DNA of 7,065 nucleotides from Candidatus Woesearchaeota archaeon (GCA_016203375.1 JACQMX010000112.1:1-7065), one strand, 5' to 3'; positions 1 through 6,071 are shown, counted from the stretch's first letter. The notes: generated from the letters alone by a model not told the origin. Numbers and translations are program-made.

Positions 1-17
1 AGAGAGAGAGAGAGAGA
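1..17. repeat. (AG)n simple repeat at the left edge
   Basis: Eight AG units plus one A form a pure dinucleotide tract. It lies 15 bases past the eL33 stop and reads as a CT tract on the coding strand of that gene. The true length is unknown because the window starts inside it. A pyrimidine-rich stretch after a stop could help termination, but this is not a typical T-run. It could also be a contig-end artefact. Confidence 0.7.
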
Positions 18-31
18 ATGACGTATGAGGC

Positions 32-289
32 TTACTCAACCTTGACCTTCTTCCCAACAGCTTGTCCAGGCATACCCTTCTCAAAGAGAACACGAACTGC
101 ACCAGAGTTGCCATGAGGAGCAGTTATTTTGCCTTTAATAGCCTTGTTGCCAGGAGTAGTCCATGTTACTGTTTTCCCGACAAGCTTTGCAGCTTGGTCC
201 TTTTTTGAGACAGCAGGCAAGATGAGAACCATCTGATTATCCGTCTGACGGTGCCTTCCCATCCTGAAATTCTTAATGAGGCCTTCCAT
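32..289 (-). CDS. rpl35ae: Large-subunit ribosomal protein eL33 (L35Ae)
   Basis: This 85-residue protein is an archaeal/eukaryotic-type component of the 50S subunit with no bacterial counterpart. The family signature is clear at residues 59-82, where HGNSGAVRVLFEKGMPGQAV keeps the characteristic HG..GAVR..FEKG.PGQA pattern. The central LVGKTVTW (residues 36-43) and IKGKI (51-55) match the SH3-like barrel of the family, and the length is normal (about 85-90). The ATG at 289 is preferred to the internal Met10 because the N-terminal MEGLIKNFR corresponds to the first strand in known L35Ae proteins, and a TTTATAAA box lies about 27 bases upstream of it. The mRNA is therefore probably leaderless. 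It is transcribed divergently from the transglutaminase-like gene, and no other ribosomal gene is visible in the window. Confidence 0.93.
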   Translation of the reverse strand: MEGLIKNFRMGRHRQTDNQMVLILPAVSKKDQAAKLVGKTVTWTTPGNKAIKGKITAPHGNSGAVRVLFEKGMPGQAVGKKVKVE

Positions 290-312
290 AACGACGAGAA
301 GTAAAGAGGGTG

Positions 313-320
313 TTTATAAA
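313..320 (-). promoter_or_regulatory. TATA box of the eL33 gene
   Basis: TTTATAAA, a full archaeal TATA match, has its centre about 27 bases upstream of the ATG at 289. The transcription start should therefore fall on or next to the start codon, giving a leaderless mRNA. The box is itself palindromic, so orientation rests on the position of the gene. There is no Shine-Dalgarno sequence before the ATG. Confidence 0.72.
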
Positions 321-321
321 G

Positions 322-369
322 CTTTTGGCGAAGTCAAAAGGCAAGGCAACGAAACGAAGTGGAGTTGCC
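322..369. repeat. Two short inverted repeats between divergent promoters
   Basis: CTTTTG at 322-327 pairs with CAAAAG at 335-340, and GGCAAC at 345-350 pairs with GTTGCC at 364-369. Both lie between the TATA boxes of eL33 and the transglutaminase-like gene. They could be regulator-binding sites, but six-base arms at this spacing can arise by chance. The first arm partly abuts the eL33 TATA box. Confidence 0.35.
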
Positions 370-387
370 GGAGTTTCTAGGTTAAGG

Positions 388-395
388 TTTAAAAA
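388..395 (+). promoter_or_regulatory. TATA box of the transglutaminase-like gene
   Basis: TTTAAAAA is centred about 25 bases upstream of the ATG at 417, preceded by purine-rich AAGG that could act as a BRE. The spacing predicts a transcription start at the ATG. The bases just before the ATG (CTCCCCGGCCC) hold no Shine-Dalgarno sequence, which supports leaderless initiation. Confidence 0.62.
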
Positions 396-416
396 GAGCA
401 TACAACTCCCCGGCCC

Positions 417-1538
417 ATGAATCTCCGAGAACTTATTGTATTGGGAAGCCTTTCTGTGGCTGGTAGTCTTTTCTTTAATTACTACAAAAACTACAAAGAA
501 AAGCCTGCACCGCAACCACAGGAAGAGCAGCAAACGCAGCCAGCTGTCAAATCTCTTGAAGACACCATAAGCAAGGTAGTTCTCAACTACATGGCACAAC
601 CAAAATTTACTGATCCCCATTTTGCGGAAAAGACTACAGGCACAAAAGTAAAATTGGAGATACTTGATACCGATGAAGGCATGGCATACTTTTCAATCCC
701 AGCCGCACATTATCAACATCCGCAAACATTGGTAATGTTAACAAAAAACCCGCAGCGTGTTGAATTTGGACAAACAGTAGATGGAAAATTACAATTAGGA
801 GATTATTTTTTCACGAAGCCACAATATTACTTCTTTCGTTTCCCGGCAGATGATTTTAGAGCGGATCCAGATAAAAAATTAGTCTACACCTTTGTGAAGG
901 GTGTGCAATATACAGTAACCATGCATGAACTAGCTGATTTTATATTAAACAAAAGCGTCTATGGAGGTCGTCTCCGCGTAAAAGTCGATGAAACACCGGA
1001 AGGGGTGCCAATTGTGGAGAGCAACCATGGTGCCTTTGTCGCAAAAAGAGGTGAACTATCATTGACGCGATTAGCATCGCGCTTGACAAGACATCAACGA
1101 ACCAAGGAAGGGGAAGCGCAGGCCTTACTTGATTTTGTGACACGATCAATAAAGTATGATGAAACCTCAACCGTTGAGGTACTCCAACGGTCGAATGAGG
1201 TACTTATGGCAAGAGAGGGTGATTGCAGCGGAATGGTGATCGCATATGCATCATTGCTTGAACAACGAGGCATTGATTATCGATTAGTTCATCTTCGATT
1301 AAAGACAGGGCATATCGCCGTGGCGGTTGCAGGAAACTTTCCGAACCAGAATGGCTTGAGTTTTAATCTGGGCAAGCAGCGATTTACCTTTGCAGAAACA
1401 ACAGTAAACGGATTTAAAATTGGGCAAACACTTCTTACCGAACCATATGGCCTTGACAACATGGTTGCCATCCAACGCCCCGGTAAAAACGCTCCCCTTT
1501 ACCATCCAAAAACAGGGGAACAGCTTCCTTTCCTTTAA
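417..1538 (+). CDS. Membrane-anchored transglutaminase-like cysteine protein
   Basis: The 373-residue protein starts with an uncleaved-looking hydrophobic anchor (residues 6-20), followed by a basic stretch and a Q/E/P-rich linker (28-43). The chain therefore probably faces the outside. Residues 45-225 are an unassigned region. A transglutaminase-like (papain-fold) core follows at about 230-332. Its signatures are EAQALLDFVTRSIKYDE (233-249), REGDCSGMVIAYASLL (266-281) with candidate nucleophile Cys270, GHIAVAV (298-304) with His299, and FAETT (325-329), where Glu327 takes the place of the usual Asp. All three catalytic positions are thus plausible. Such domains act as proteases, amidases or cross-linkers; the substrate cannot be told. 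The start is set by a TATA box about 25 bases upstream. The stop is one base from the convergent membrane-protein gene. It has no operon partner. Confidence 0.87.
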   Translation: MNLRELIVLGSLSVAGSLFFNYYKNYKEKPAPQPQEEQQTQPAVKSLEDTISKVVLNYMAQPKFTDPHFAEKTTGTKVKLEILDTDEGMAYFSIPAAHYQHPQTLVMLTKNPQRVEFGQTVDGKLQLGDYFFTKPQYYFFRFPADDFRADPDKKLVYTFVKGVQYTVTMHELADFILNKSVYGGRLRVKVDETPEGVPIVESNHGAFVAKRGELSLTRLASRLTRHQRTKEGEAQALLDFVTRSIKYDETSTVEVLQRSNEVLMAREGDCSGMVIAYASLLEQRGIDYRLVHLRLKTGHIAVAVAGNFPNQNGLSFNLGKQRFTFAETTVNGFKIGQTLLTEPYGLDNMVAIQRPGKNAPLYHPKTGEQLPFL

Positions 1539-1539
1539 T

Positions 1540-2733
1540 CTAAACCAAAAAATACAAAATCACTGGCAAAATCAAACAGCCCATCGCGTGATTTCTTGCA
1601 GTGCTGGATAATGCTGATACAAGACCAACTGCTGTTGAGATCAGCAGAACAACAATGCCGAGCACGCCGGAAAATACACCAACAAGAATGGTAACAAGAA
1701 TGATTACGCACAACACAACAGTGCGATAGTTAACCTTTGCCAGCAATCGGGCAAAAATTCTCGTTACTCCGAGAGAAATCCATACAGCGAAGCCGCCGGC
1801 GACAATCGCGACGAGGGCAAGAGCAACAATGCCCATCGGCTGAACTTTCATCACTTCAAGAATAGTAAGCACAGCTCCATTTCTTGCTTTTTCAAGCACG
1901 GCAAGCGCGACAAGAGAAATCACAAAGTTTACTGTTCCTAAACCACCAACCATGATCATGTAGCCAATATCGCCGAGCTTGCGCACAAATGTTGACACCA
2001 ACACAGCACCTTGCGCTGGTCCAAGGCCGGGCAGGAATGCGGTCATGCTTCCTGCGATTGTGCCTGCAACGACCGCCTTTGCGACTGTTTTCTTTTCAAC
2101 CACCATTCCTTCTTCGGTGTGTTGAGAAGGAATAATGGCTGTCTCGCGAAGGCTGATGAGCAATGTGCTTATGCCAAACAATCCAGAGAGCAGGGGAAAG
2201 AGTGGATCTTTTACTGGCAAGGAAAAGATTACAAGGCCGAGTACACCGCTGAGCATGAAGATAAGCAGGTTCCACCAGCGCTGTTTGTCTTTGAAAATAA
2301 GATACGCTGTACAAAGAAGCAAGATGTGACCAATGTAGCCTTTCATCAATGGATATACAAATCGCACAAAAGGAAAAAGCAATGGCAAGAGCAATATCGA
2401 AAGGACAAGGCAGAGCAAGCTTCCCATAACAGTAAGTTTTACCGCGTCAAAGGCCTTGCCTTGCAACAGCATTTTATGGCCCGGAAGCATGGCCGCGGCT
2501 TCGCTTTCCGGCGCGCCGAGAAAAACAGAAGGCACAAAGTCTAGGAAGGTGTGCGTCACGGCCATTGCAACGATAAAGATGGCGATAGTAATTGGATGAA
2601 TAAATTGTAAAAGAAGTGAAGCTGCTTGAAGCAGTAACAAGGCGACAAGGTTGATATGCACACCAGGCATTAAGCCAGTAAATGTGCCGCAGAGAATGCC
2701 TGCAAATATTGCGAAGATGACTTCTAAAAACAT
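1540..2733 (-). CDS. TctA-like (COG1784-type) integral membrane protein
   Basis: This is a 397-residue, highly hydrophobic protein with roughly ten or eleven membrane segments. It shows the two-fold repeat typical of TctA permeases: a glycine-rich loop GTFTGLMPG at residues 16-24 recurs as GSMTAFLPGLG at 228-238. Other family features are the PGVHIN motif (23-28) and the stretch FLGAPESEAAAMLPG (71-85). TctA proteins are the large membrane subunit of tripartite tricarboxylate transporters. The archaeal COG1784 branch is usually encoded without the TctB and TctC partners, and none is seen here, so substrate and mechanism are unknown. Charged loops at 146-153 and 204-216 separate the membrane blocks. 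The ATG at 2733 is supported by a weak TATA box about 25 bases upstream. The gene is convergent with the transglutaminase-like gene and separated by one base. Confidence 0.88.
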   Translation of the reverse strand: MFLEVIFAIFAGILCGTFTGLMPGVHINLVALLLLQAASLLLQFIHPITIAIFIVAMAVTHTFLDFVPSVFLGAPESEAAAMLPGHKMLLQGKAFDAVKLTVMGSLLCLVLSILLLPLLFPFVRFVYPLMKGYIGHILLLCTAYLIFKDKQRWWNLLIFMLSGVLGLVIFSLPVKDPLFPLLSGLFGISTLLISLRETAIIPSQHTEEGMVVEKKTVAKAVVAGTIAGSMTAFLPGLGPAQGAVLVSTFVRKLGDIGYMIMVGGLGTVNFVISLVALAVLEKARNGAVLTILEVMKVQPMGIVALALVAIVAGGFAVWISLGVTRIFARLLAKVNYRTVVLCVIILVTILVGVFSGVLGIVVLLISTAVGLVSALSSTARNHAMGCLILPVILYFLV

Positions 2734-2754
2734 AACAAACTATAACATTTTGAA

Positions 2755-2762
2755 ATTAATAA
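2755..2762 (-). promoter_or_regulatory. Weak TATA box of the TctA-like gene
   Basis: TTATTAAT on the minus strand is centred about 25 bases upstream of the ATG at 2733, the same geometry as the stronger boxes in this window. The bases between it and the ATG contain no Shine-Dalgarno sequence. The match to consensus is modest, so the call rests mainly on position. Confidence 0.45.
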
Positions 2763-2835
2763 GCGTTGAGGAGAAAAAGATGAAAACTTTACGACGCTGA
2801 CGAAATCTTTTTTATGGGGTTATAAGTATCTCGAA

Positions 2836-2859
2836 AATTTCACCACATAAATTGAAATT
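2836..2859. repeat. Inverted repeat, 6-bp arms
   Basis: AATTTC at 2836-2841 pairs with GAAATT at 2854-2859 across 12 bases. On its own it is unremarkable in AT-rich DNA. It is listed because it is the first of three stems in a row. Confidence 0.35.
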
Positions 2860-2868
2860 CTTCATTCC

Positions 2869-2901
2869 GGCGCCGAAGCTTTTCCCAATATAATCGGCGC
2901 C
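2869..2901. repeat. GC-rich inverted repeat, 8-bp arms
   Basis: GGCGCCGA at 2869-2876 pairs with TCGGCGCC at 2894-2901 across a 17-base spacer. Each arm also contains the self-complementary GGCGCC, so the pair can be read as direct repeats of a palindrome (possible protein sites) as well as a stem. The GC-rich arms stand out from AT-rich surroundings. Confidence 0.5.
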
Positions 2902-2916
2902 AACGCCATCCTTTAT

Positions 2917-2980
2917 CTCTAACGATTTTGTTCTTGTGCTCCCTGTTCCCGGATAGCACAAGAACAAAATCGTGTTAGAG
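2917..2980. repeat. Long near-perfect inverted repeat (24-bp stem)
   Basis: The left arm, 2917-2940, is complementary over its full 24 bases to the right arm, 2955-2980, apart from a two-base bulge (TG at 2973-2974). The loop is 14 bases (2941-2954). Outside the stem, CCTTTA at 2910-2915 can also pair with TAAAGG at 2993-2998 across an uneven internal loop. It lies 125-190 bases past the formyltransferase stop and beyond that gene's T-rich terminator, with no T-run directly after either arm. It is thus not a standard terminator. It could be part of a structured RNA, a palindromic mobile-element remnant or a DNA-level signal. Confidence 0.85.
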
Positions 2981-3074
2981 CAAGCTGCATCGTAAAGGTA
3001 GGTGGAATCTTACAAACAGAATAGCGCAGAATGTGATAAAAGAAACATTTGCGTTGTGCTAATGAAGGAATACC

Positions 3075-3104
3075 AAAACAAAAGAAAAAATGTGCAAGAC
3101 AAAA
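3075..3104 (-). terminator. T-rich terminator after the purine operon
   Basis: Directly after the formyltransferase stop, the minus strand has four T, then six T, C, four T-rich bases and a further TTTT within about 30 bases. Consecutive oligo-T tracts without a hairpin are the normal archaeal intrinsic terminator. This would end the purO-formyltransferase transcript before the hairpin region. Confidence 0.6.
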
Positions 3105-4274
3105 TTAGAAATGCCCAAAGCATCTTTCTAAGGTCAAGGCCATCGACATCTTGTGCTCATTGACCGCTTGGATAACCTCATAATCCCGTGCAGAGCCGCC
3201 AGGCTGAATGATTGCAGTCACACCAACGCGCGCAGCGAGATCAATGGAATCTCTAAATGGGAAGAATGCGTCAGATGCCATGACGGCACCGCCCAACGGG
3301 GGCGTAGATAACGGGAGAGTTGATGTAAATGTTAATGGATCATATCTCAGCCCTTCTCTATCCATGGCTTTCTGATACGCTTTTAGAATCGCCTGCTCAA
3401 CCGCTCCAACACGTTCCTGCTGGCCGGAACCAACAGCAACGGTAACGCCATCTTTTACAAAAACAATTCCATTGCTTCGCACGCCAAGCAAGACATACCA
3501 TGCAGTAAGCATATCGCGAAGCTCATTCTCTGTTGGATCACGTTCAACAAAGTATAGCTGATCATCTTTCTTGACCATGGCGTCAAAGATTAGATCACTC
3601 GGACCGCGAATACTCGTCAAGTAGGGTGATTGAACAATAACCCGTCCCGTAGGTAAAACTTTGATATCGTAAATTCCTTGAGCGTTGTCTCCAACAAACT
3701 TTGGTAATTTGTCGATATTTGAATACATGATCGCACGAAGATCTTTCTTGCTATCCAAAATAGCCAATGCGCCCGCTTCAAATTCTGGCGCGGCGACACC
3801 TTCAACAAAAGTTGAGGTGAGGACTTCAGCAGTAGCTTTGTCAAGTGGCCGGTTAAGGACAACAATCGAGCCAAAAGCGCTTCGCGCATCGGCATCCCGA
3901 GCTAAAATGTATAACTGATCAAGACTTGTTCCATCATGCTGCGTCGCAAATCCACTAGGGACTGCGTGCTTCATAACGGCCACAGAGGGCGCATCAAAAT
4001 ACTTGAGTATGTCCAGAGCCCGCGTTACATCCATGAGATTTGTTGCGGATAACCCACCTTTTCCTGATTTTACCATATGGACTTGTGTTAATGCCGCTAA
4101 AGGACTGTTGTTAAATGTATATATTGCAGCACCTTGATTTGGATTTTCGCCGTAGCGCAAATTGCCTTCTTTGCGAAAATAGATCATCAGCTCGTTAGGG
4201 AATACTTGTTCTGTCACCGTTCTATATGCCCGCTTCGCGTCAGTGACGTCCGTTCCTCGTGATTTTTCAGTCAT
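3105..4274 (-). CDS. purH: Stand-alone AICAR formyltransferase (PurH C-terminal domain)
   Basis: This 389-residue cytosolic enzyme transfers the formyl group of 10-formyl-THF to AICAR, giving FAICAR in purine synthesis. It corresponds to the C-terminal AICARFT domain of bifunctional PurH, whose IMP cyclohydrolase domain is absent. Visible signatures are LRYGENPNQ (39-47), VMKHAVPSG (100-108) with catalytic Lys102-His103, RSNGIVFVKDGVTVAVGSGQ (266-285), SDAFFPFRDSI (334-344), IIQPGGSARD (355-364) and a C-terminal RCFGH (384-388) in place of the usual RHFRH. The frame stays open upstream to 4430, inside purO, but the start at 4274 is preferred. It follows the purO stop after one base, GGAGATGGGAGA at the end of purO can serve as ribosome binding site, and the upstream extension is unrelated to the family. 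ATG 4289 is a less likely alternative. Transcription should depend on the purO promoter. Confidence 0.92.
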   Translation of the reverse strand: MTEKSRGTDVTDAKRAYRTVTEQVFPNELMIYFRKEGNLRYGENPNQGAAIYTFNNSPLAALTQVHMVKSGKGGLSATNLMDVTRALDILKYFDAPSVAVMKHAVPSGFATQHDGTSLDQLYILARDADARSAFGSIVVLNRPLDKATAEVLTSTFVEGVAAPEFEAGALAILDSKKDLRAIMYSNIDKLPKFVGDNAQGIYDIKVLPTGRVIVQSPYLTSIRGPSDLIFDAMVKKDDQLYFVERDPTENELRDMLTAWYVLLGVRSNGIVFVKDGVTVAVGSGQQERVGAVEQAILKAYQKAMDREGLRYDPLTFTSTLPLSTPPLGGAVMASDAFFPFRDSIDLAARVGVTAIIQPGGSARDYEVIQAVNEHKMSMALTLERCFGHF

Positions 4275-4275
4275 C

Positions 4276-5127
4276 TTATTGTCTCCCATCTCCACTATTA
4301 ATGATATGCCGCGCAACATTATATGGTGATGGCGAATCGTTAGCGAGCACATAGGCAACAACACCAACGCGAAAATCTTCACCTGGCGCCATTCCAAAAG
4401 ATTTTGGGCCAAGAGCATTATATACATCACGCGCTATTTGCTCAGCGGTAGAACCGTGAATTTGAAGGTACAATGGTTCGCCAGAGAATGAAGGAATCGG
4501 TTTGCCATGGGGAACATTCTGACCAGTGTATGTTGTGAACGCTCTCCCCACTCCTTTTCGCAATGGAAACTCAAAGAACCACTTGGAAGCCGGAGCATCA
4601 TCTTCTTGAGATGGCTCATGGTCTCCTCGCTTTATCATGCATAACGCAGCTTCTGGATGTACCAGTACACCGCTTATTCTTGGTGTGTATGTTGGGTCAT
4701 CCGGCTCATAGCAAGAGACATCAATTCCTGCAATAAGCCGTGGTTCCCTGAACGCTTCACTTAACACATCCATTGGGTTTATGGTATCATGCCGTATTCT
4801 CGCCAGTTTTAATTCGGCAGCGAGAACATCCGTTTGCGCGCCATTGCTTACAACAAACGAATTGTCATATCGACGAATACAATCATATAATAACAGTGCT
4901 TTATTTCCTTGTGCTAAGATGGCTCGATCGGTTACATCAACTTTTATGATATCTTCATGCGTATTGGTTGTATCGCATACCAATCGTCTAGCTCTACTTG
5001 ATGCGCTTCTTCCAGTTATGCCATAAACCAAAACATCATGTCCTTCAGAAGTCATACCGATAAGGATAATACGTCCAGGATACTCCATAGCCGCAAGCGC
5101 TTCTAAACCAGTTGTTTCTTCATGCAT
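4276..5127 (-). CDS. purO: IMP cyclohydrolase, PurO family, long form
   Basis: The protein has 283 residues and should close the ring of FAICAR to give IMP, the last step of purine synthesis. Signatures of the PurO fold (unrelated to the PurH cyclohydrolase domain) are YPGRIILIG (16-24), the GRSASSR motif (39-45), VVSNGAQTD (92-100), EPDDPTYTPRISGVL (141-155) and TTYTGQN with PIPSFSGEP (198-218). Archaeal PurO proteins are about 200 residues. This length, and the YTPRISG and PSFSGEP blocks, recall the longer PurO-like proteins of anaerobic bacteria, remembered rather than searched. A strong Shine-Dalgarno sequence, GGGGGAGG, five bases before the ATG at 5127 sets the start, although family proteins often begin near Met14. 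It is the first gene of a two-gene operon with the formyltransferase. Confidence 0.88.
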   Translation of the reverse strand: MHEETTGLEALAAMEYPGRIILIGMTSEGHDVLVYGITGRSASSRARRLVCDTTNTHEDIIKVDVTDRAILAQGNKALLLYDCIRRYDNSFVVSNGAQTDVLAAELKLARIRHDTINPMDVLSEAFREPRLIAGIDVSCYEPDDPTYTPRISGVLVHPEAALCMIKRGDHEPSQEDDAPASKWFFEFPLRKGVGRAFTTYTGQNVPHGKPIPSFSGEPLYLQIHGSTAEQIARDVYNALGPKSFGMAPGEDFRVGVVAYVLANDSPSPYNVARHIINSGDGRQ

Positions 5128-5132
5128 ACAAA

Positions 5133-5140
5133 CCTCCCCC
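5133..5140 (-). promoter_or_regulatory. Strong Shine-Dalgarno site of purO
   Basis: GGGGGAGG lies five bases upstream of the ATG at 5127. It is the only clear leadered ribosome binding site before a promoter-proximal gene in this window, and it decides for the first ATG rather than Met14. Confidence 0.8.
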
Positions 5141-5167
5141 TACAAGTAAGTAAAGCAAAAAGAGGAA

Positions 5168-5175
5168 AGATAAAA
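5168..5175 (-). promoter_or_regulatory. Candidate TATA box of the purO operon
   Basis: TTTTATCT on the minus strand would place the transcription start near 5145, leaving a leader of roughly 18 bases that just includes the Shine-Dalgarno site. The match to consensus is fair. It agrees with the leadered translation of purO. Confidence 0.45.
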
Positions 5176-5207
5176 GGTTTGTTATTCTGGAGTAAAGCAA
5201 ATAGCAT

Positions 5208-5238
5208 ATGATTAAGTACATCATTAAATATATCATTA
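5208..5238. promoter_or_regulatory. Repeated ATCATTA motifs between divergent promoters
   Basis: ATCATTA occurs at 5220-5226 and again at 5232-5238, a 12-base period. ATGAT at 5208-5212 forms an inverted repeat with ATCAT at 5220-5224. The cluster sits between the purO promoter and that of the M23-like gene, where a shared operator could lie. The sequence is AT-rich and the motif short, so chance is not excluded. Confidence 0.3.
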
Positions 5239-5263
5239 CTTTTCAGTAGTCAAATATGAAAAA

Positions 5264-5272
5264 CTTTATATA
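5264..5272 (+). promoter_or_regulatory. TATA box of the M23-like lipoprotein gene
   Basis: CTTTATATA is an almost ideal archaeal TATA box, preceded by an A-rich BRE-like stretch (GAAAAA). Its centre is about 26 bases before the ATG at 5295, which predicts transcription starting at the A of the ATG. The preceding bases (CTCTTAAGCTTT) contain no Shine-Dalgarno sequence. Confidence 0.78.
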
Positions 5273-5294
5273 GAAGATACCCCTCTTAAGCTTT

Positions 5295-6062
5295 ATGGGA
5301 CTTAGGGATTATCTTTTACGCGGGACACTTCTTGTAGGATTAGCTGGAGAAGCGACAGGCTGTGCTGATAGTGTATCTTCAGACGCATCTCAAGCAGAAC
5401 AGCAATTATCAACTGCAGACAATGCTTCTGCCGCAAAGGCTGCTTTTAATCGACCAGACGCAAGGCCACCTATTGAGAATGAAACCACGACACCAGAACC
5501 AGAAACACGACCTGGACAAAGCCAACTGGAACGTCAAGTAGGCCTCAATGGCGGCGAACATGCTGCATGGAAAAGGTACCAATATCCAATTCCTTTAGAA
5601 GACATAGAAGATATTCGCACATACGATGTCTACCGACGGGAGAACGACACGTACGTCGCGCGGACAGGACTCCTTCTTCTCGCTAAAGCAGGCAGTTATG
5701 TACGATACCAGAAAAGCATATTCCGCTTTGGAAATTGGGTAGAAGAAACAAAGGTTATCGCTGCTGGAGATGAAGGACCAAAAAGCTTCCCGCAATGCGG
5801 CAGGCATGTGCGATTACGCCATTACCTCGCTGATGAAATCCCAGGAATTGGTGATACCATTGACACCATGTATTGCAATTTTGACCTTCGCGACGCGCAC
5901 GCGATAAAAGGCGCAAGAGTGCACGATGGTGACATCTTAGGAACAGTCGGAAGCACCGGCGAACGCGTCACGCGACCGCAGCTTCTCCTGATGGTGCTCA
6001 GCGGAGATACGGATGATTACAACACATTGCACCATCCGCTTGCCGTACTCAAGACGAGATGA
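5295..6062 (+). CDS. Putative lipoprotein with a degenerate M23-like domain
   Basis: This is a 255-residue exported protein. Residues 7-20 form a short hydrophobic signal ending in ATGC, a lipobox-like site with Cys23 as the likely lipidated residue. Residues 24-82 are a polar S/T/E/P-rich linker. From about 120 to 252 the pattern resembles the beta-sheet LytM/M23 fold. RTGLLLLAKAGSYV (123-136) sits where M23 enzymes have HxGxD..a..GtpV. GRHVRLRH (169-176) matches the G..V.I.H strand, and the block from VHDGDILG to TVGSTGE (209-223) matches V..GdviG.vGsTG. The zinc ligands appear lost: the first His and Asp read Arg and Leu, and the usual HLH reads QLL (229-231). If right, it is a non-enzymatic binding or activator-type domain. 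The fold assignment is by eye and only moderately sure. It has its own leaderless promoter and is divergent from purO. Confidence 0.85.
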   Translation: MGLRDYLLRGTLLVGLAGEATGCADSVSSDASQAEQQLSTADNASAAKAAFNRPDARPPIENETTTPEPETRPGQSQLERQVGLNGGEHAAWKRYQYPIPLEDIEDIRTYDVYRRENDTYVARTGLLLLAKAGSYVRYQKSIFRFGNWVEETKVIAAGDEGPKSFPQCGRHVRLRHYLADEIPGIGDTIDTMYCNFDLRDAHAIKGARVHDGDILGTVGSTGERVTRPQLLLMVLSGDTDDYNTLHHPLAVLKTR

Positions 6063-6071
6063 CCACCAATC

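Larger units (their letters stand above)
2734..3104. other. Gene-free structured intergenic region, possible ncRNA
   Basis: No plausible coding frame is present. The stretch holds three successive inverted repeats (2836-2859, 2869-2901 and 2917-2980) between the purine operon and the TctA-like gene. Possible promoters exist on both strands. On the plus strand, TTTTTTAT at 2808-2815 would start RNA near 2837, just before the first stem. On the minus strand, TTTTATCA at 3041-3034 would start RNA near 3011, followed by all three stems and a T-run near 2780. A dedicated structured RNA is therefore possible, but strand and identity are undetermined. No tRNA T-arm and no complete C/D box set was found. 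Confidence 0.4.

Noticed and set aside
273..620. 115-residue open frame on the minus strand across the eL33/transglutaminase promoter region
   Set aside because: It overlaps both divergent promoters and the start of the transglutaminase-like gene, and its composition (W/L/F-rich, then disordered) does not look like a real protein.
2011..2544. 177-residue open frame on the plus strand
   Set aside because: It lies wholly antisense to the TctA-like gene, its product is rich in Lys, Gln, Cys and His without any domain pattern, and there is no promoter or ribosome binding site. It is a shadow of the membrane-protein codons.
2779..2800. Possible C/D box small RNA (GATGA followed by CTGA)
   Set aside because: Box C is imperfect, the spacing is too short for a guide, and no second C'/D pair is in place.
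2917..2980. Insertion sequence or transposon ends
   Set aside because: No transposase frame lies between or near the arms, the arms are only 14 bases apart and no target-site duplication is visible. A non-autonomous remnant stays possible but is unsupported.
2830..3010. tRNA or other known RNA gene in the structured gap
   Set aside because: No T-loop GTTCRA motif, no CCA end and no cloverleaf arms of correct length were seen.
4275..4430. Upstream extension of the formyltransferase frame to ATG 4430
   Set aside because: These 52 codons are antiphase to the conserved end of purO and show no family similarity. The ATG at 4274 has a purine-rich ribosome binding site and follows the purO stop by one base.
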